From: Margaritispora aquatica
Lineage: Eukaryota; Ascomycota; Leotiomycetes; Helotiales; Discinellaceae
Direction of reading: 5' to 3'
DNA: 64,000 bases
Assembly (NCBI GenBank): GCA_007644065.1
Contig: VJWN01000002.1
Coordinates: 2,257,831-2,321,830, forward strand
Part shown: in pieces, positions 11,322 through 23,862 of the stretch
Numbering within the stretch: position 1 is the first letter of the stretch
Layout of the letters: the number at the start of each line of letters is the position of its first letter
Notes under the pieces: model-generated
What the model saw: only the letters and a program-made list of their open reading frames with translations
Databases searched by the model: none
Told to the model about the DNA's origin: nothing
Position numbers and translations under genes: made by a program

Positions 11322-13203
11322 TCAAGAAATAGCAAGCACAATCTTGCCCCTCGTCCTCCCTCTCTCCATCGCCTCCGTCGCCTTCCTCCACCCTTCATTC
11401 CCATCTCCCTCTTCGTCCACACGCTCGGCAAACCCACCGTCCAAAATCTCCTGCACCACACACCGCACCTCACCCCTCTCCACCAGCCTCGCTACCTCCT
11501 CTAAGTACTTCCCTTCCGTCAAAAATGACACGTTCGCGTATCGTGGCCCGAACACCACGCCATGCAGGTACCAGAGGATCTGGCGTGGGTGCGTGAGGTA
11601 GGTGACGGGGCCGCCGAGGATGCTGGGGTTGGTTTTGGGGCCGACGATCGTGGTGTAGGCTCCATGTGGGGTGAGGAGTGAGGTCTGGTGGGGGAGGGTG
11701 TTAGAAATAGTCGTATCTTAGGATTTTGAAGTCATGCTGAGCTTTCAAATGCAAATTTCGTAGAATCAACGGCTCTGTGCGGGTCCGGTGAAGGGTGATC
11801 ATATCCCGGCCGGATGCATACTGTGAGTAGCAAGCAGCCTCCTTGAAAGTAAAGGATTCGGCCAAGACAGACCGATAGACTAACGTGATCCGCCGCTACC
11901 TCTGAAGTGCCTTCCCAGCTGTATTGAAAACAAGAAATGTTCCAAGCAGGGCAAACCCACAAACGAAAAATTGAAATTCCAAACTCACATATACACCAAT
12001 CAACTCCAAGCCACCCACACAATCAACAATCAAATCATACCTGCCCTCGCTCTCCACCCTCTCCAGTAGCGTCGAAGCAATATCAACCTTGGTGTAATCG
12101 ACCACTTCGTCCGCGCCTAGATCCATCACATACTCGGCGTTGGCGCCTGAGCAGATAGCTGTTACGTGGCAGTTGTAAGCTGCTTTTGCGAGTTGGACAA
12201 GCCAGGTGCCGGTTCCACCGGAGGCGCCGCGGATAATAATCTTGTGTTGGGTGGCTGTGGTAGAGTTGACGGTGGGGAATGAGGCGATGGTAGGGAGATA
12301 AGCGAGGCAGGCGTAGGTGGTTAGTGCGGCGAGGGGGATCGAGGATGCTTCTGCCTGTTGTGGTTGGGAATATGAGTTGGGTGTTTTTTGAAAGAGTCGA
12401 GAGGTTAAGAGCTGGTAGTTGGGTAAAGATTGGAGATGCTCTGAGTTCTACATGATTTTGGGATTGACCTATTCTCTTACTTGTGCTTGAAATTATGCAC
12501 CTATATTTCGAAGCATTGAGGGTATATTTTGCTTGCAGCCCTAGCCCGAGTTGAAAATTGAAGGAAAAAGGAAGCTAGCAACGAAGAGAAGGCTTACATG
12601 AGTGATGTTGGATGGCTTGTGAGCAACAGGGTCGGTCAGAGGGTTGATATTTATGTAAGTACTGAATGTGCCTTGTCCAAACTTTGGTTATCACTTATTA
12701 GCATGATTAGTTTCAAATTGGTAAGTAAGACATAGATTTCTATGTTTGAGCAATTGAAAAGAGAAAGCAATTCACTTCCCTTTCATGAGGAGATGAAGCA
12801 AAACTGGGAGCATTGCTGAATCTTTCATCCATCACGATGGCAAGAATTTCGAAGGATCGATGATTAAGATTGAGAACGGATATAACCAAATAAAAAACAA
12901 GTCTGAAACACATACAATATGGAAAAGTAGCCCAAATATCTCGTCTCCCTCATTCCACCCTTTAACTTCACTTCCGACTGCAACTACAGTTCCGGAAAAG
13001 TCTCTTCCTATTCCCTTGTCTCCAGGCACAATAGCTACTAGTGGTGATTTCCATAACTGTACATCCACTGGATTGATAGATGCTGCATGCACTTGAACCA
13101 AAACCTCGTTCGCTGGAAGAGGTGGGATGTCTTTCTCAACTAGTATTAAGGCAGAACCAGGAGTGGTGAAACGAAGTGCTTTATTAACTGTAGAATAGAC
13201 CAT
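11322..13203 (-). CDS. Medium-chain dehydrogenase/reductase (quinone oxidoreductase / RTN4IP1-like)
   Basis: NAD(P)H-dependent oxidoreductase of the zinc-independent MDR branch (zeta-crystallin/RTN4IP1/Yim1-like). Four exons: 13203-12916, 12681-12598, 12354-11989 and 11684-11322. Total is 366 residues, all exons in phase 0. The GroES-like N-terminal half includes HAASINPVDVQLWKS and GIGRDFSGTVVAVG. The Rossmann half has a nucleotide-binding loop (GASGGTGTWLVQLAKA, about residues 165-180) followed by AICSGANAEYVMDLGADEVVDY and DLIVDCVGG. Catalytic and structural zinc cysteines are absent, as expected for this branch. Introns are 234, 243 and 304 nt, much longer than in most neighbouring genes, yet the protein reads continuously across each. 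The substrate cannot be told from sequence. It diverges from the karyopherin gene with 283 bp between the two starts. Confidence 0.85.
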
Positions 13204-13486
13204 CTTCAACACCAATAGTATCAAAGAAAGTATACCTCTTTGATTCACATGTATTTATTGAGAAAGATCTAGTTCACCAAAGAAAAAGGATGAAAATCAT
13301 GACGTTTCCCATTTTCACGTGCACTTGAAATGAGGAAGGTCGTCGTCAACTTTTACCGAGCCAGCCCCTCCAACAAGCGAAACGAGCGGGGCACGTTTCG
13401 CAGCCTTGCTCTCCAACATTTTCTAGATCGATACCATCATCCAACCACCACGCGCCAAATCCACGAAACGTATCTGCTTGTCTGCA

Positions 13487-16400
13487 ATGGCCTTTGCCAT
13501 AGAAGTTCCTGGAGAGGCAGCTCCTCTCACCCCGCAACAGGTTTATCTCGCTCTACAAAGTGCAGGCAGTTCTCAGCAACTCAGCATCCAAACTGGCGCT
13601 CAACAGCTTCAAACATGGGAGACGAAACGAGGCTACTATTCTTTGCTGCAGGTAAGTTGGGATGCCTCCCATATGAATAAGAGATAATAACAAGTTACTG
13701 TAGGCAGTATATCTCGACAGATCATTGCCCTCCGAAATCCGATACCTTGCTATAATCCAGCTCAAAAACGGGATTGATAAATACTGGCGGAAGACTGCAA
13801 CTAATGCCATTTCTTCTATTGAGAAGGAGCAGATGAGAAAGAATCTTCTTGAGGGAGGCATCACAGAAGTGGAAACTAATCTCGCGCTCCAGAATGCTCT
13901 CGTCGTAGCGAAGGTTGTCAGGATCGACTTTCCCTTGGAGTGGCCCGATGTCCTCACAAGCTTGATCAAGATGCTAAGGAATGCAAACGAGTCAAATCAG
14001 TTACATCTGCGGAGAGGCATGTTGATCCTGCTTCATGTCATTAAGGAACTCTCGGCCGCGAGACTGCGTTCGTCTCAAGTCCGCCTACAATCAGTTGCAC
14101 CGGAAATTGTCTTCTTGCTGAGCGAAATCTACCAGCAGAAGATAGCGATATGGGTCAGCTTTCTAGGCGGCACCGGAGATGATGAGGGAGGGGCCATGGA
14201 TGCTATGGAAAACAGCCTCTTCGCCATCAAGATACTCCGACGACTTATGGTTTCTGGTTATGAAGACCCCAAGTCCTCAATCGACGTTCAGCAATTGTGG
14301 GAACATTCTCAGCATCAGTTTGGACAGTTCCTTGGCATGTTGTCTCAAGAACCAGCAATTCTAGCATCACCAGCAAAGGAGTTAGTAGAGAAGCACCTTG
14401 TACAGTTCTCGAAATTACATATCCAAATGGCTACCTTGCATCCTGCCTCCTTCGCCTTATTGCCCAGCTCATTAGACCTCGTTCGTGCATACTGGGGCTT
14501 AGTATCTAAGTATGGTGATTCCTATGGCTCCGCATCAAGAGATTTCAGTGCACAGACATTGCAGAAAGATAGCACTGCGGATAGGGAGCGCTCAGTTATG
14601 GAAAAACTCTGTTTGAAGGGATTGAATATTCTAAGAGCGTGTTTGAAGATGGCTTTCAGTCCCATCCACTCCTTCAAGTATAAGACAGCGGAAATGAAGG
14701 CTGAGCAGAACAATGCTGTAATCATCATGAAAACACAACTTCTAGTAAATGATTTAGTTGCACAGATTGCAAGCGTCATTGTCACTAAGTTCTTCGTCTT
14801 TCGCCAAGTCGATCTCGAATCTTGGGAAGAAGACGAAGATGAGTGGGAAATCAGAGAAGAAGGTGGCGGCGATTCCTGGGAATTTGAGATCCGACCATGC
14901 TCAGAAAAGTTGTTCATGGATTTGGTTCTCAACTACAAGGAACTACTAGTTCAACCACTTCTAAGCTTCTTCACCTCAGTAGCTGGTACAAGTGAAGTTA
15001 GTGTGGTCCAGAAAGACTCCGTCTATACTGCTATGGGTCTCGCAGCTCCCGTTGTACACCAAAGTTTTGACTTTGATACGTTTCTCACCTCAACTCTTGT
15101 CAATGATGTACAGCAAACCGGAGCCGGATATAAGGTACTGCGTCGAAGAGTTGCAATCTTGCTTGGCCAATGGATCACGATCAAAGTCTCCCAACAAAAT
15201 CGGCCATTGGTCTATCAAATATTTCAGCATTTGCTTAATTCAGATGACAAGACAAACGATCGTGTGGTACGAATTACAGCTGCGAGACAATTCAAGGCTG
15301 TAGTAGATGATTTCAGTTTTGACGGAGAGAAGTTTGTGCCTTACGCTGGGGATATTCTCAACAAAATCATGACATTGATGCAAGAGGTCGAAAATACCGA
15401 AACCAAGATGGCAATACTAGACACAATGAGAATGATTGCAATTCGAATGGAGAAGAACATCGCACCCTTTGCTGACCAAATCGTCTCCATTCTACCTGGT
15501 CTATGGGAGGCGTCGGGAGAAGAGCATTTGATGAAGCAAGCCATTTTGACTTTGCTTTCCACATTGGTGACTGCGATGAAGGAAGATTCGAGTCGGTACA
15601 ATGCTTTGATGTTACCGCTAATTCAACGCGCCGTAGAGCCAGGCTCTGAGATGCAGGTCTATCTAATGGAAGAAGCTCTAGATCTTTGGAACGTCATACT
15701 TGCACAATCTACCGGTCCCGCAAGTCAAGAACTGCTTGCATTAGCAGACTATGCGTTTCCTCTCCTTGAAATTGGATCCGATAATCTTATGATGGTTCTT
15801 AGTATCGTTGAATCATATCTTCTAATTGCTCCGGAAGCCATGCTAGGTGATTCTGTTAGGTTAAGAGTCCTGTCATACATGACAAGCCTCCTTGGGGTGA
15901 CGAAGCGAGAACTTGCTGGCTTGGTTACGTCCATCGTTGAAAATATGATTCGAGCCGCTGAGTCCTTCGGTGGTGCTAATGGCGTCGCTCAGATTGCCAA
16001 GGACTTGCATGAGAGTGGTTTTCTAGAGCGTGTATTTGAGGGTCTACGGGATGCATGGGATGCCCATCAAACTGATGGGCCTAACCGGAGGTATCCCAAG
16101 TTGGACGACGTTGTTGAAACCGATTACTTCACTATTCTTGCCCGCCTTTGTCTTGCGGATCCACAGGTCTTCATCGCAATGATTGGATCTGGACAAAATC
16201 TGGAAGAAACCTGGAACTGGCTTAGCATGGAGTGGTTCCGTCATTTTGATAGCATGGCAAACATTGACAGACAAAAGCTTTCCTGCTTGGCTCTCACTCG
16301 TCTTCTCGAGATTCCGCCGCCATCAATCTCGGTGATTTTGAAACATCTCCAGGATTACTTTGCCATGTGGACAATGGTCATTGGCGAAATGATAGGTGGA

Positions 16401-16688
16401 CGTGAAGACAACGGTGATAACCTGGTCTGGCTCACAAATGAAGGGAATGAGTTTGAGGGGCCAGAGGATATCAGAATCCGCATGCACCAAGCTAGCGATG
16501 CTGTTCATACTATCCACACCTTCGATTTTGTCAAGGAACGGTTGGGTCGTGTTGTAGCTGTTTGTGGAGGAGAAGAAGGTTTTCAGCGGGACTATGCCGT
16601 CAATGTCGACCGAGATGTTATTGCAGGATTCCAAAACTTGGGCAAGAATACTGGAGATGGTGCTTTCTGGCAAGCACAGAATGACTAA
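13487..16688 (+). CDS. kap120: Importin-beta family karyopherin (KAP120/importin-11-like)
   Basis: Nuclear transport receptor that carries cargo (in yeast, ribosome-assembly factors and others) through nuclear pores in a Ran-dependent way. Two exons: 13487-13651 and 13704-16688, with one 52-nt intron (GTAAGT...TAG) in phase 0. Total is 1,049 residues, close to yeast Kap120. The start at 13487 (MAFAIEVPGEAAPLT) is the first ATG in frame. The importin-beta N-terminal Ran-binding domain (QQLQTWETKRGYYSLLQ, then SLPSEIRYLAIIQLKNGIDKYWR) lies in residues about 25-100. The remainder is helical HEAT repeats. An acidic loop (SWEEDEDEWEIREEGGGDSWEF) near residues 425-450 may bind basic cargo or Ran. 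KAP120 is the best family match; importin-11 is the metazoan counterpart. Confidence 0.9.
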
Positions 16689-17714
16689 ACTCGAAGATGG
16701 CATCTATGGAGTAATCAGTATTAGGTGAAATGAAGATACCCAAAGGGACTTACCGAATAAATCAAACCATCCATAGGTACTTTTGAGACCTCCGAATGCT
16801 CAACTAGAGAGTTTCTACATCATTGTCTTTCTTGCTTTCTTTTTCCCTCCCTTTCAAATTGAACCTAAGACCAAAATATACATCATACATGGATGTCAAA
16901 AGAGATAGATGGATATAACTTGACAGCATCGAAGTCCTGGTGTTATGTGTTTTGTCTACATCAGGTTAGACTATATTGACCAGAATTACTGAATGACCAA
17001 GGTTAGGAAATGACCTGGAGGCTCTCAAAATATACCTACTTCTGGTTAGATCAGGACAAGGATACCAGACAGAGGCTGCGGATGGAACCCGACATCCGAA
17101 CTATTTTCATTCTCGGCTCGGCGACTGAACTGAGCAGTTTTCGAGTCAGCCTCAGCTTCATTGCCGCTATACGCATGTCCCGTCTTTATCTCCTGTTGCT
17201 TCTCGGCTGTTATGACGGACAGCTTTACACAGCATGATCACCACATGAAAACACTCTAAATTGGTGTAGCGTGGTGACCTTGATTGACATCGAAGATAGT
17301 GCAATCGAGGTGCATATTCACCATTCTCCATGCATTCTTCGACGATAAAGTTGCTTTTTCTTGCCCGTGTTCTGCTTAGGCACCTCACTACCTTACTTCC
17401 AAGCAGCCACAAGTCCGAGAGACAAGCCCATAGATTGATGTAACCCCCTTGCGCTGAACGGACCGTTATTCGTTGGCCACCAACACTATCCCGACTAAAA
17501 CACGCCCTGAACTCTGGGTTCCCGTACAGACGGGTGTGGATCAATTATTCACGTGGTGGGCCTGCGAGAGATCGACTTCTTGATTCAAGCTCTTAACTGC
17601 CCATCTCCTCCGATCCATTTATGGACTTGGGAGCATGATCGTATCACAATACACCTATTTAACACAGTAGTTCGACAGCTTCAGAAGTTTTTTTTTTTTG
17701 AACCAGGCGGAAGG
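16689..17714. other. Intergenic region, no gene seen
   Basis: About 1 kb between the karyopherin stop and the start of the Zn2Cys6 regulator. Open frames on either strand are short and unrecognised. A 13-nt T run lies at about 17687-17699, just upstream of the regulator start, and could belong to its promoter or 5'UTR. Confidence 0.5.
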
Positions 17715-20090
17715 ATGACAGAGACAGACACTCGTCGAAGCCAGCAGCCTCGGATACGACATCCCAAGGTCAAGACAGGGTAAAGCTCTATATATTTGCA
17801 TTCTCTTATGTGCAAATGGTCCTGACTTTGGCCTATAGGTGCATCACGTGTAGGAACAGAAGAGTCAAGTGTGATGAGACACGGCCAGCCTGTAGTACGT
17901 ATTGTTCATGTTTGTATAGTGTCTATGGAGGTCAACATGACTCCTGTGCAAGGTTGATGTACTTGTATCTTACGAGGCCATCAAACAGAATCTTAGAACC
18001 CTACTAATATATACCTTGCAGTAAGATGTCAGAAGTATGGGACAGAGTGTGAAGGATACCTGCCTGGTAGGAGGCGGCCACCCTCCTCAGTTTATGGATC
18101 ATTCGCAAACCAAGTTAGGGCGTTGGTCCCCAAAAATCAGGGTGCTGATGCCTTGTTGCTCCAACCGGCAATCTCACTGTTTGAAAACGAGCAAGAACAT
18201 CAATATTTTGGTCTTTTCGCAAACAAGATAGCATCGGAGATCTCGCCTTATTTCAATCCAGAAAACTGGAGTCGTCTGGTGCTGCAGGCGTGCGTAACTG
18301 AAACCTCCATCAGACATGCGGCAATTGCAATTGGTGCTCTAGGAAAGGCCTTTGAGGTTGCTCACGCCGTATGTGGCCCAGTTGAAGGGCCAAAACTACT
18401 TTCCGACATCAATAGATCTCCTTCCCCACGGGTGATGTCCGGTCCATTTGGCTCAGAAGAAATCTCTAACGATATCATGGTCAGCGAAGCATATTCGCAT
18501 CATCGTCAGGCGCTGGAACAATATGACAAAGCCATAAAACGAATGCGTAATGACATAGCGAACGGAAATCAGAATATGAGAACCACTCTTATTATTTGCA
18601 TCATATGTGTTTGTTTCGAGGCAATTCATGGAAATCACGAGTCTGCAGCGGGTCAGCTGCAAAGTGGTCTAGCACTGATTCAAGATTGGAAATCAAATCA
18701 ACGAAGTTCAGAAAAGCATCCTCAGGGGTTCTCTTCCCCAGCGCCGGACGTTGTAGAGGATTTCTTGGTTCAGACTTTTGGCCGCATGGAAATCCAAAGT
18801 ATGTCAGTCTTTGATCCGAGAAGCATCGAAGTTCACGTGGAACTCAAAGTTGAAGGGAAGGATACGGTTGAGAAAATGCCGAAGCAGTATTCATCTATAG
18901 AAGAGGCTAGGATATATCTTGACCTCATCACACGCCGACTCATGCACTTCAATTCCTCTATACATAAGGCGAACAGACAACAGACACCTCCATCATCACG
19001 AGAGTCTACACCTCCGAAGTGTATGCCTTGGGTCGATGGGCAACCTCCGAGACCAATGCCATTCATTGATGGCAAAATACCTGTGGAAAATACTCAGAGC
19101 ATACGATCGTCACGAGAACTTCTTTCAGAACAAGCAGCGCTGAACAACGAGCTCAGTGCTTGGAGAGAGGCTTTCCGGCCGATTCTCAGTTACGCACGCT
19201 CCGCTGGAGGACAGGATGCAATCTCAGCTCTCACAATGACCATATCAGCAATCGCCAGCTCTATCTCGCTTCGTGCTGCGTTTTTCATTAACGAGTCCGC
19301 TTACGATATTTTCCTTCCTGAATTTAGAATAATTGTCGACTATGCACGCATTTTGCTTGGAATTCAAGAATCTCAAAGTACTCTCGCGAAGATGAGAGAA
19401 GGCGATATTGCAGATGACTTTTCCAGCACCAGCAGTGAGTCATCAATATCATTCGCGTTTGAGCTTGGTATTGTTCCTCCACTGTATCTGGTGATGGTCA
19501 AATGTCGCGATCCGAAACTTAGGCGAGAAGCACTGCATTTGCTCGAGGACAATCCTAGACGTGAAGGAGTCTGGGATAGTGTAGCGACTACTGCTCTTGG
19601 TCGTTGGGTGATTACTCTTGAGGAGGAAGGCACAAGACGTCTCTCAAGTCCTAGTACCAGCTCATCGGTCACGGATGAAAGTGAGACTGATGATATTTAT
19701 GGGTTGGGCCAACGACCATTTGTGCGCAGTCGACAAAACTCGTACAACTGGAGCAATGGCAATCCCGACTTTCCTAACTCAGCGCGCAGACCATCATTAC
19801 ATAGTCGACACAGCTCAAGAAGTTGGAGTCTTGGCGGTTCTGATGACTACAGCCAAGACCAACGACCATCACTTCACAGCAGGCAAAATTCGAGGAATTG
19901 GGGTGGCAATTTGCAACAACAGACGGCATTTGCGCCAATCGATGGTATGTCTCCAATTCCGGAAGAAATGAGGGTTCGAAAGGCACAGATGAGGTTCAAT
20001 CTGTTAGAGCGACGAGCGAACATGATGTGTCAGCACTTGGATTTGGATAAAGGGTATCCAGTGCAGAAGAAGGCTACGTTTACTTGGTGA
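17715..20090 (+). CDS. Zn2Cys6 transcription factor with C-terminal 25-residue repeats
   Basis: Fungal C6 zinc-cluster DNA-binding regulator. Three exons: 17715-17779, 17839-17894 and 18022-20090 (introns 59 and 127 nt). Total is 729 residues. Both introns interrupt the zinc cluster region and only the spliced frame restores it: Cys23, 26, 33, 40, 43 and 50 fit C-x2-C-x6-C-x6-C-x2-C-x6-C, followed by a basic linker. The middle region (SEAYSHHRQALEQYDKAIKR, then RTTLIICIICVCFEAIHGN and GQLQSGLALI) is characteristic of the fungal_trans_2/DUF3468 class of C6 regulators. Residues about 605-679 consist of three 25-residue repeats with an RxxS core. Target genes are unknown. It sits at the edge of the gene-poor block to its right. 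Confidence 0.88.
19713..19937 (+). repeat. Three tandem 75-bp coding repeats in the Zn2Cys6 regulator
   Basis: Units start at 19713, 19788 and 19863, exactly 75 bp (25 codons) apart. Each begins RP[FS] and contains an SR[QH][NS]S-x-[NS]W core: SRQNSYNW, SRHSSRSW and SRQNSRNW. The core is well conserved, while the second half of each unit is diverged. The R-x-x-S pattern resembles basophilic kinase sites, which is inference. Confidence 0.85.
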
Positions 20091-23000
20091 AGCAAAGGTC
20101 CAAGAGAGGATTGCGGGGTTTGAAGAGAGCCGGTTTTGGGGGCGAATAATGGGATGCAATCATGATACCCAGCAGCGCAGTGCAATTTAGCAGGCATTCT
20201 CTGGGGTGTTTACGGCACATGCTACGTTCTTTTTTCTTCACGGAAACGGCAAGGAGTTGACTGGATCTTCTTTTCTGTGTGGGTTGTATAATACTGTACA
20301 CAGTGGCGTTGTTTTGTCCACAAATACTCGTATTGTCAGCACGGTTCCTGCACTGCACTGTCTTTCTTACATTGTCCACAAACCAGTTCTCACTCCATCG
20401 TTTCAGGTTTCAGATCATGTGTCTTTCATTTTTCACACTTAATCCTCGCCGGGATTCTCCTCACGCTTCCTTTCGTGATCATGTCTCATTACTACTAACA
20501 TGATTTCTCATGATTCCTCTCCCACTTGTTCCCTGGCATGGAGATTTACCTACCCCACCTCACCCCTCTATGCTCGCACAGACTAAGGCCATCATTGGAC
20601 CCTTATTCTCCAGAGGCGCAGGCGCCGTCATGCTTTCGGTGGCCGTTCCCGAGCAAATGGGCCGCTCTTCTGTTTTAGCTCCCAGAATCGCCGGGATGGG
20701 CTTGTCCCCCTTGACGCACCCACGGCTCATAGACTTCAAGTCCCCTCGTTTAGTTGTCTAGTGCTTTACTCAGAACCTCTTTGCCACTTCCGCAATCCTA
20801 CTCCAGCTAAGCAAGCGTAACGGTAGCAGGTTCAGTGTTCTATTTTGCCCACAAAGCCCGCAGGCTAGAAACTCAGGTACTCTTGTGCTCATAGCTTCGG
20901 AGACTACTGGTAGAAAGGAACCTGTCGATGCTTATTGCTTGCCGGCTCCAGGCCATTTTTGTCGTCGTATTTAGCTTGTTCCGGCACTTTGGACAGCTAT
21001 CTTACTACTGGCCGAAGAAAGCTCCTTGGCATCCTTGCTGAGGTGGTACCAAATCGCAGAGGCTGAGATATGAATTTACTTTCCGAGCTTCACCTTGATG
21101 TGCCTGGTTGACTTGGCTTTTACTTTTGCCCTGAGCAATCTTGATGATTATTTGTTACACGCTCTGAGCCGACATCCCCGCTTCCTGGCAGGAGAATGAC
21201 CATGTAGGCCTTGCGAACTCTATTTCCAATATTCTTCGCTTAAGCATGTAAGATCCGCGGTCCGCGGGCTGCCTTACAGTAGTACCTGTCCTGTGCAGAA
21301 ATGGCTCCATGTACGGCAAATTAATGTAAGGATCACGCACGTTTGATGCAAAGATGATCACAAAGCTTCACACTGTTGGCACCACTGCTTGCACTTGTAC
21401 AGTACAGTGTACCTTGGCCGTGCACTTTGTGCGTCAGGAAGTCTCTGGGGATATGTTGCTCGTATATTTCGCTCACTAGTGAATGTCAATTTTGTTTGCA
21501 TTGCTGGTGTATGTCGATGTAGTAACAATCGCATAATTTGGAGACTAACGAAAGACACAATGTATGTTGAAAGACAGTCTACCCACAACGAGAGCTTAAA
21601 TGGTAATATCAAAATGATCAAGACGATCGCTAAGTAGATAGCATTGATCGGCTTTCAAAGTGAGAATGTCATCTTACATCTTGTAAGTAGATAAGGCATG
21701 GTAGCTATGATGATGATGATCTCGAAATGCTACCGAATTTTATCCACGCTTCCTTCTTCTTCACCTGACGAGGAGAGCTTGAAGTGCATGAAGGGCGAAT
21801 TAGGGAAAAGAGCAGGTGGAGGCGGGGTGAGCCGTGAGCTTTACGAGCTGTACAGCTTACTTGTTTACCATGCCCCTCATTGGAAGGCTCACACGCATCA
21901 TTGCGCCAAGATCTACGGATTGCCAGTGGGGTAAGGTGCCACGGGTGTACAATCTCACATCACCCCTCCATCGCGCTAGGATCGGCGGTTAGGCCAGGTG
22001 GGGTAGTTTTCTTTCAGAATGGTACTTCACGGGGGCTATGTCACCAAAAGGATTTCTCGCGTGTAATTGGTTGTTCCAATCAATTAAGCGAGTAAGAGCA
22101 GCATTGCGAAGTCGGGAAAATTATCATCCTTTGAATTCCTATTCCTTTTCTCATATTGTTCGCTGTTTTTGAGGCTGAGTGCTTATGTTCAGATTTTCAC
22201 TTTTGGTGTGTGTGAGCGTGACTTTCAGTAACCAAGACTCAGGAATGGCGGCAAAGCATGTCAATGTAAGGCATAGAAGGTTTGAAATCTAGACTCCCAT
22301 GTACAAGACACGGCACAGAGAAAGAATTTCTCCAGAAACTTTCCGATGCAAAGGACGGGAAGGCCCATGAGCTATTCTGAAGTATGGCTCAATGTGTACT
22401 GTAGGCCAATTAAGGATTCCAAACCTAGCATCTAGCATCTACCATCTGGCATTTAGTAGATGGCGTGTAAGTTCCCGTCAGGTCAGCAACTATGTCAGGT
22501 ATATGCAGTGTAACAGGAATAGATTTCTTGTCTGAGAGGATAAGGATTTCAGAGCGGGATGCAGAGCGTTGCATACTTTCTGACTTTCGTACGTACATTA
22601 AGGTAAGTTTCAATATGTCAAAGTTGCATATGATAGACTACTGAATTAACATGATAGGCAGACATATGCCTCCATGTCTTTACGTGCTCTTTTCGTCAAA
22701 TATCCATTTCGTAGCTATCTCCGAAATGATTCTTACTTGTTCGCATTGCGAGAGACTTTCCGAATAGCATGGATACCCATCCCTCTGTCTCTGCAAAATT
22801 GTTTACACAATACACTCAATATCCCTAGGTATGATTATTTGTCTTCATCCTCGACCGCTGGGTTCCCAAATAGCCGAAGACCGAACCCGTCACCTCCTTC
22901 TCTCCCGTGCTCTGCCCGGACGCGCCCGTCCCGCCCCGTCAAATTTGTTAAATTTCTCGGTTTGAGTGGTACGTATATTCCTTGGCATGTATAGTAGTGG

Positions 23001-23140
23001 AGTGTATGTTCTCGGCAGAAAACGATGCAAGAAAGCTAATCCCATTTGTCGTTGTCAATGCCAATTATCCACCTGTAGCAATATGTATGAAACGCCGAGA
23101 AGTTATGTGCTATGTATTTACATCATGACCTCGAGCCCAT

Positions 23141-23491
23141 GTGATTACCAAGCTACATTCAGATGCGCTGACTTCCCTGATTTTTGGAGACAGCTGTATC
23201 ATGCTACTTACAGATGTTGTTTATACCTATCATGCTCCTGTACTCTTCAATCAGCTGAAACAGCTTGCGCCAGCCTCACATGTCAAGGCTGCATCTATGA
23301 CAGCAAGAGCCCAAGTCTCTGTAAATGCGGCGACCGGCTTAGAAATGTTCCTTTGGCGGGACCATCCGATGATTGGAATTCTGGGTATCACATGTAATGA
23401 TTTGAGTTTCGTGCGACTTGACTTCTTGGCAAAATTACGAGGCATAACCCAAACACGAGAGGGTCAACAGAAACTGCAAGTCTGTTGGTGA
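23141..23491 (+). other. Possible gene fragment, unrecognised
   Basis: An open frame of 116 codons starts with MITKLHSDALTSLIFGDSC and has balanced composition. An alternative overlapping frame (22966-23397) is extremely Cys-rich (about 17 of 143 residues), which is more likely an out-of-frame artefact. The same frame continues upstream of a stop with a protein-like stretch (about 23021-23110). I recognise no family. It could be the 3' end of a decayed gene or chance. Confidence 0.2.
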
Positions 23492-23826
23492 AGTAGGAAT
23501 ATAATGGTAGAAATTAACTTTGATGGTCCTTAAGGTAAAGACGTTCTTTCGCTAGCAAATCCAACAATTTCCTCTACGTGTATTTGAAATTTACTGTTCG
23601 GTCTTTATTTGGGGCCAGGTAGACTGGGCTACGGTGATTATATTGTTGAAGTCAAATCTGAGACCTATCATATATCCATTTATGTCTAGCTGGGTTTCTA
23701 TTTGCATCTCTTTCCCGAATAGTTCATTTGCCGGTTCTGTTGTTGACTAACCTTCAACGCGCCCAGACTTCATTGGTTGGGCATTAAGCGTACGATTAAC
23801 CGAGACTTCGAAGTACGACATTAGTG

Positions 23827-23862
23827 TATTCTGCATTCTGCATTCTGCATACTGCACACTGC
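23827..23862. repeat. ATTCTGC 7-bp microsatellite
   Basis: Five copies of a heptamer (three perfect ATTCTGC, then ATACTGC and ACACTGC) are read in tandem in non-coding DNA. Confidence 0.85.

Noticed and set aside
22966..23397. 143-codon very Cys-rich frame, possible small secreted protein
   Set aside because: No signal peptide; it overlaps a better-composed frame and the Cys excess looks like an out-of-frame artefact.
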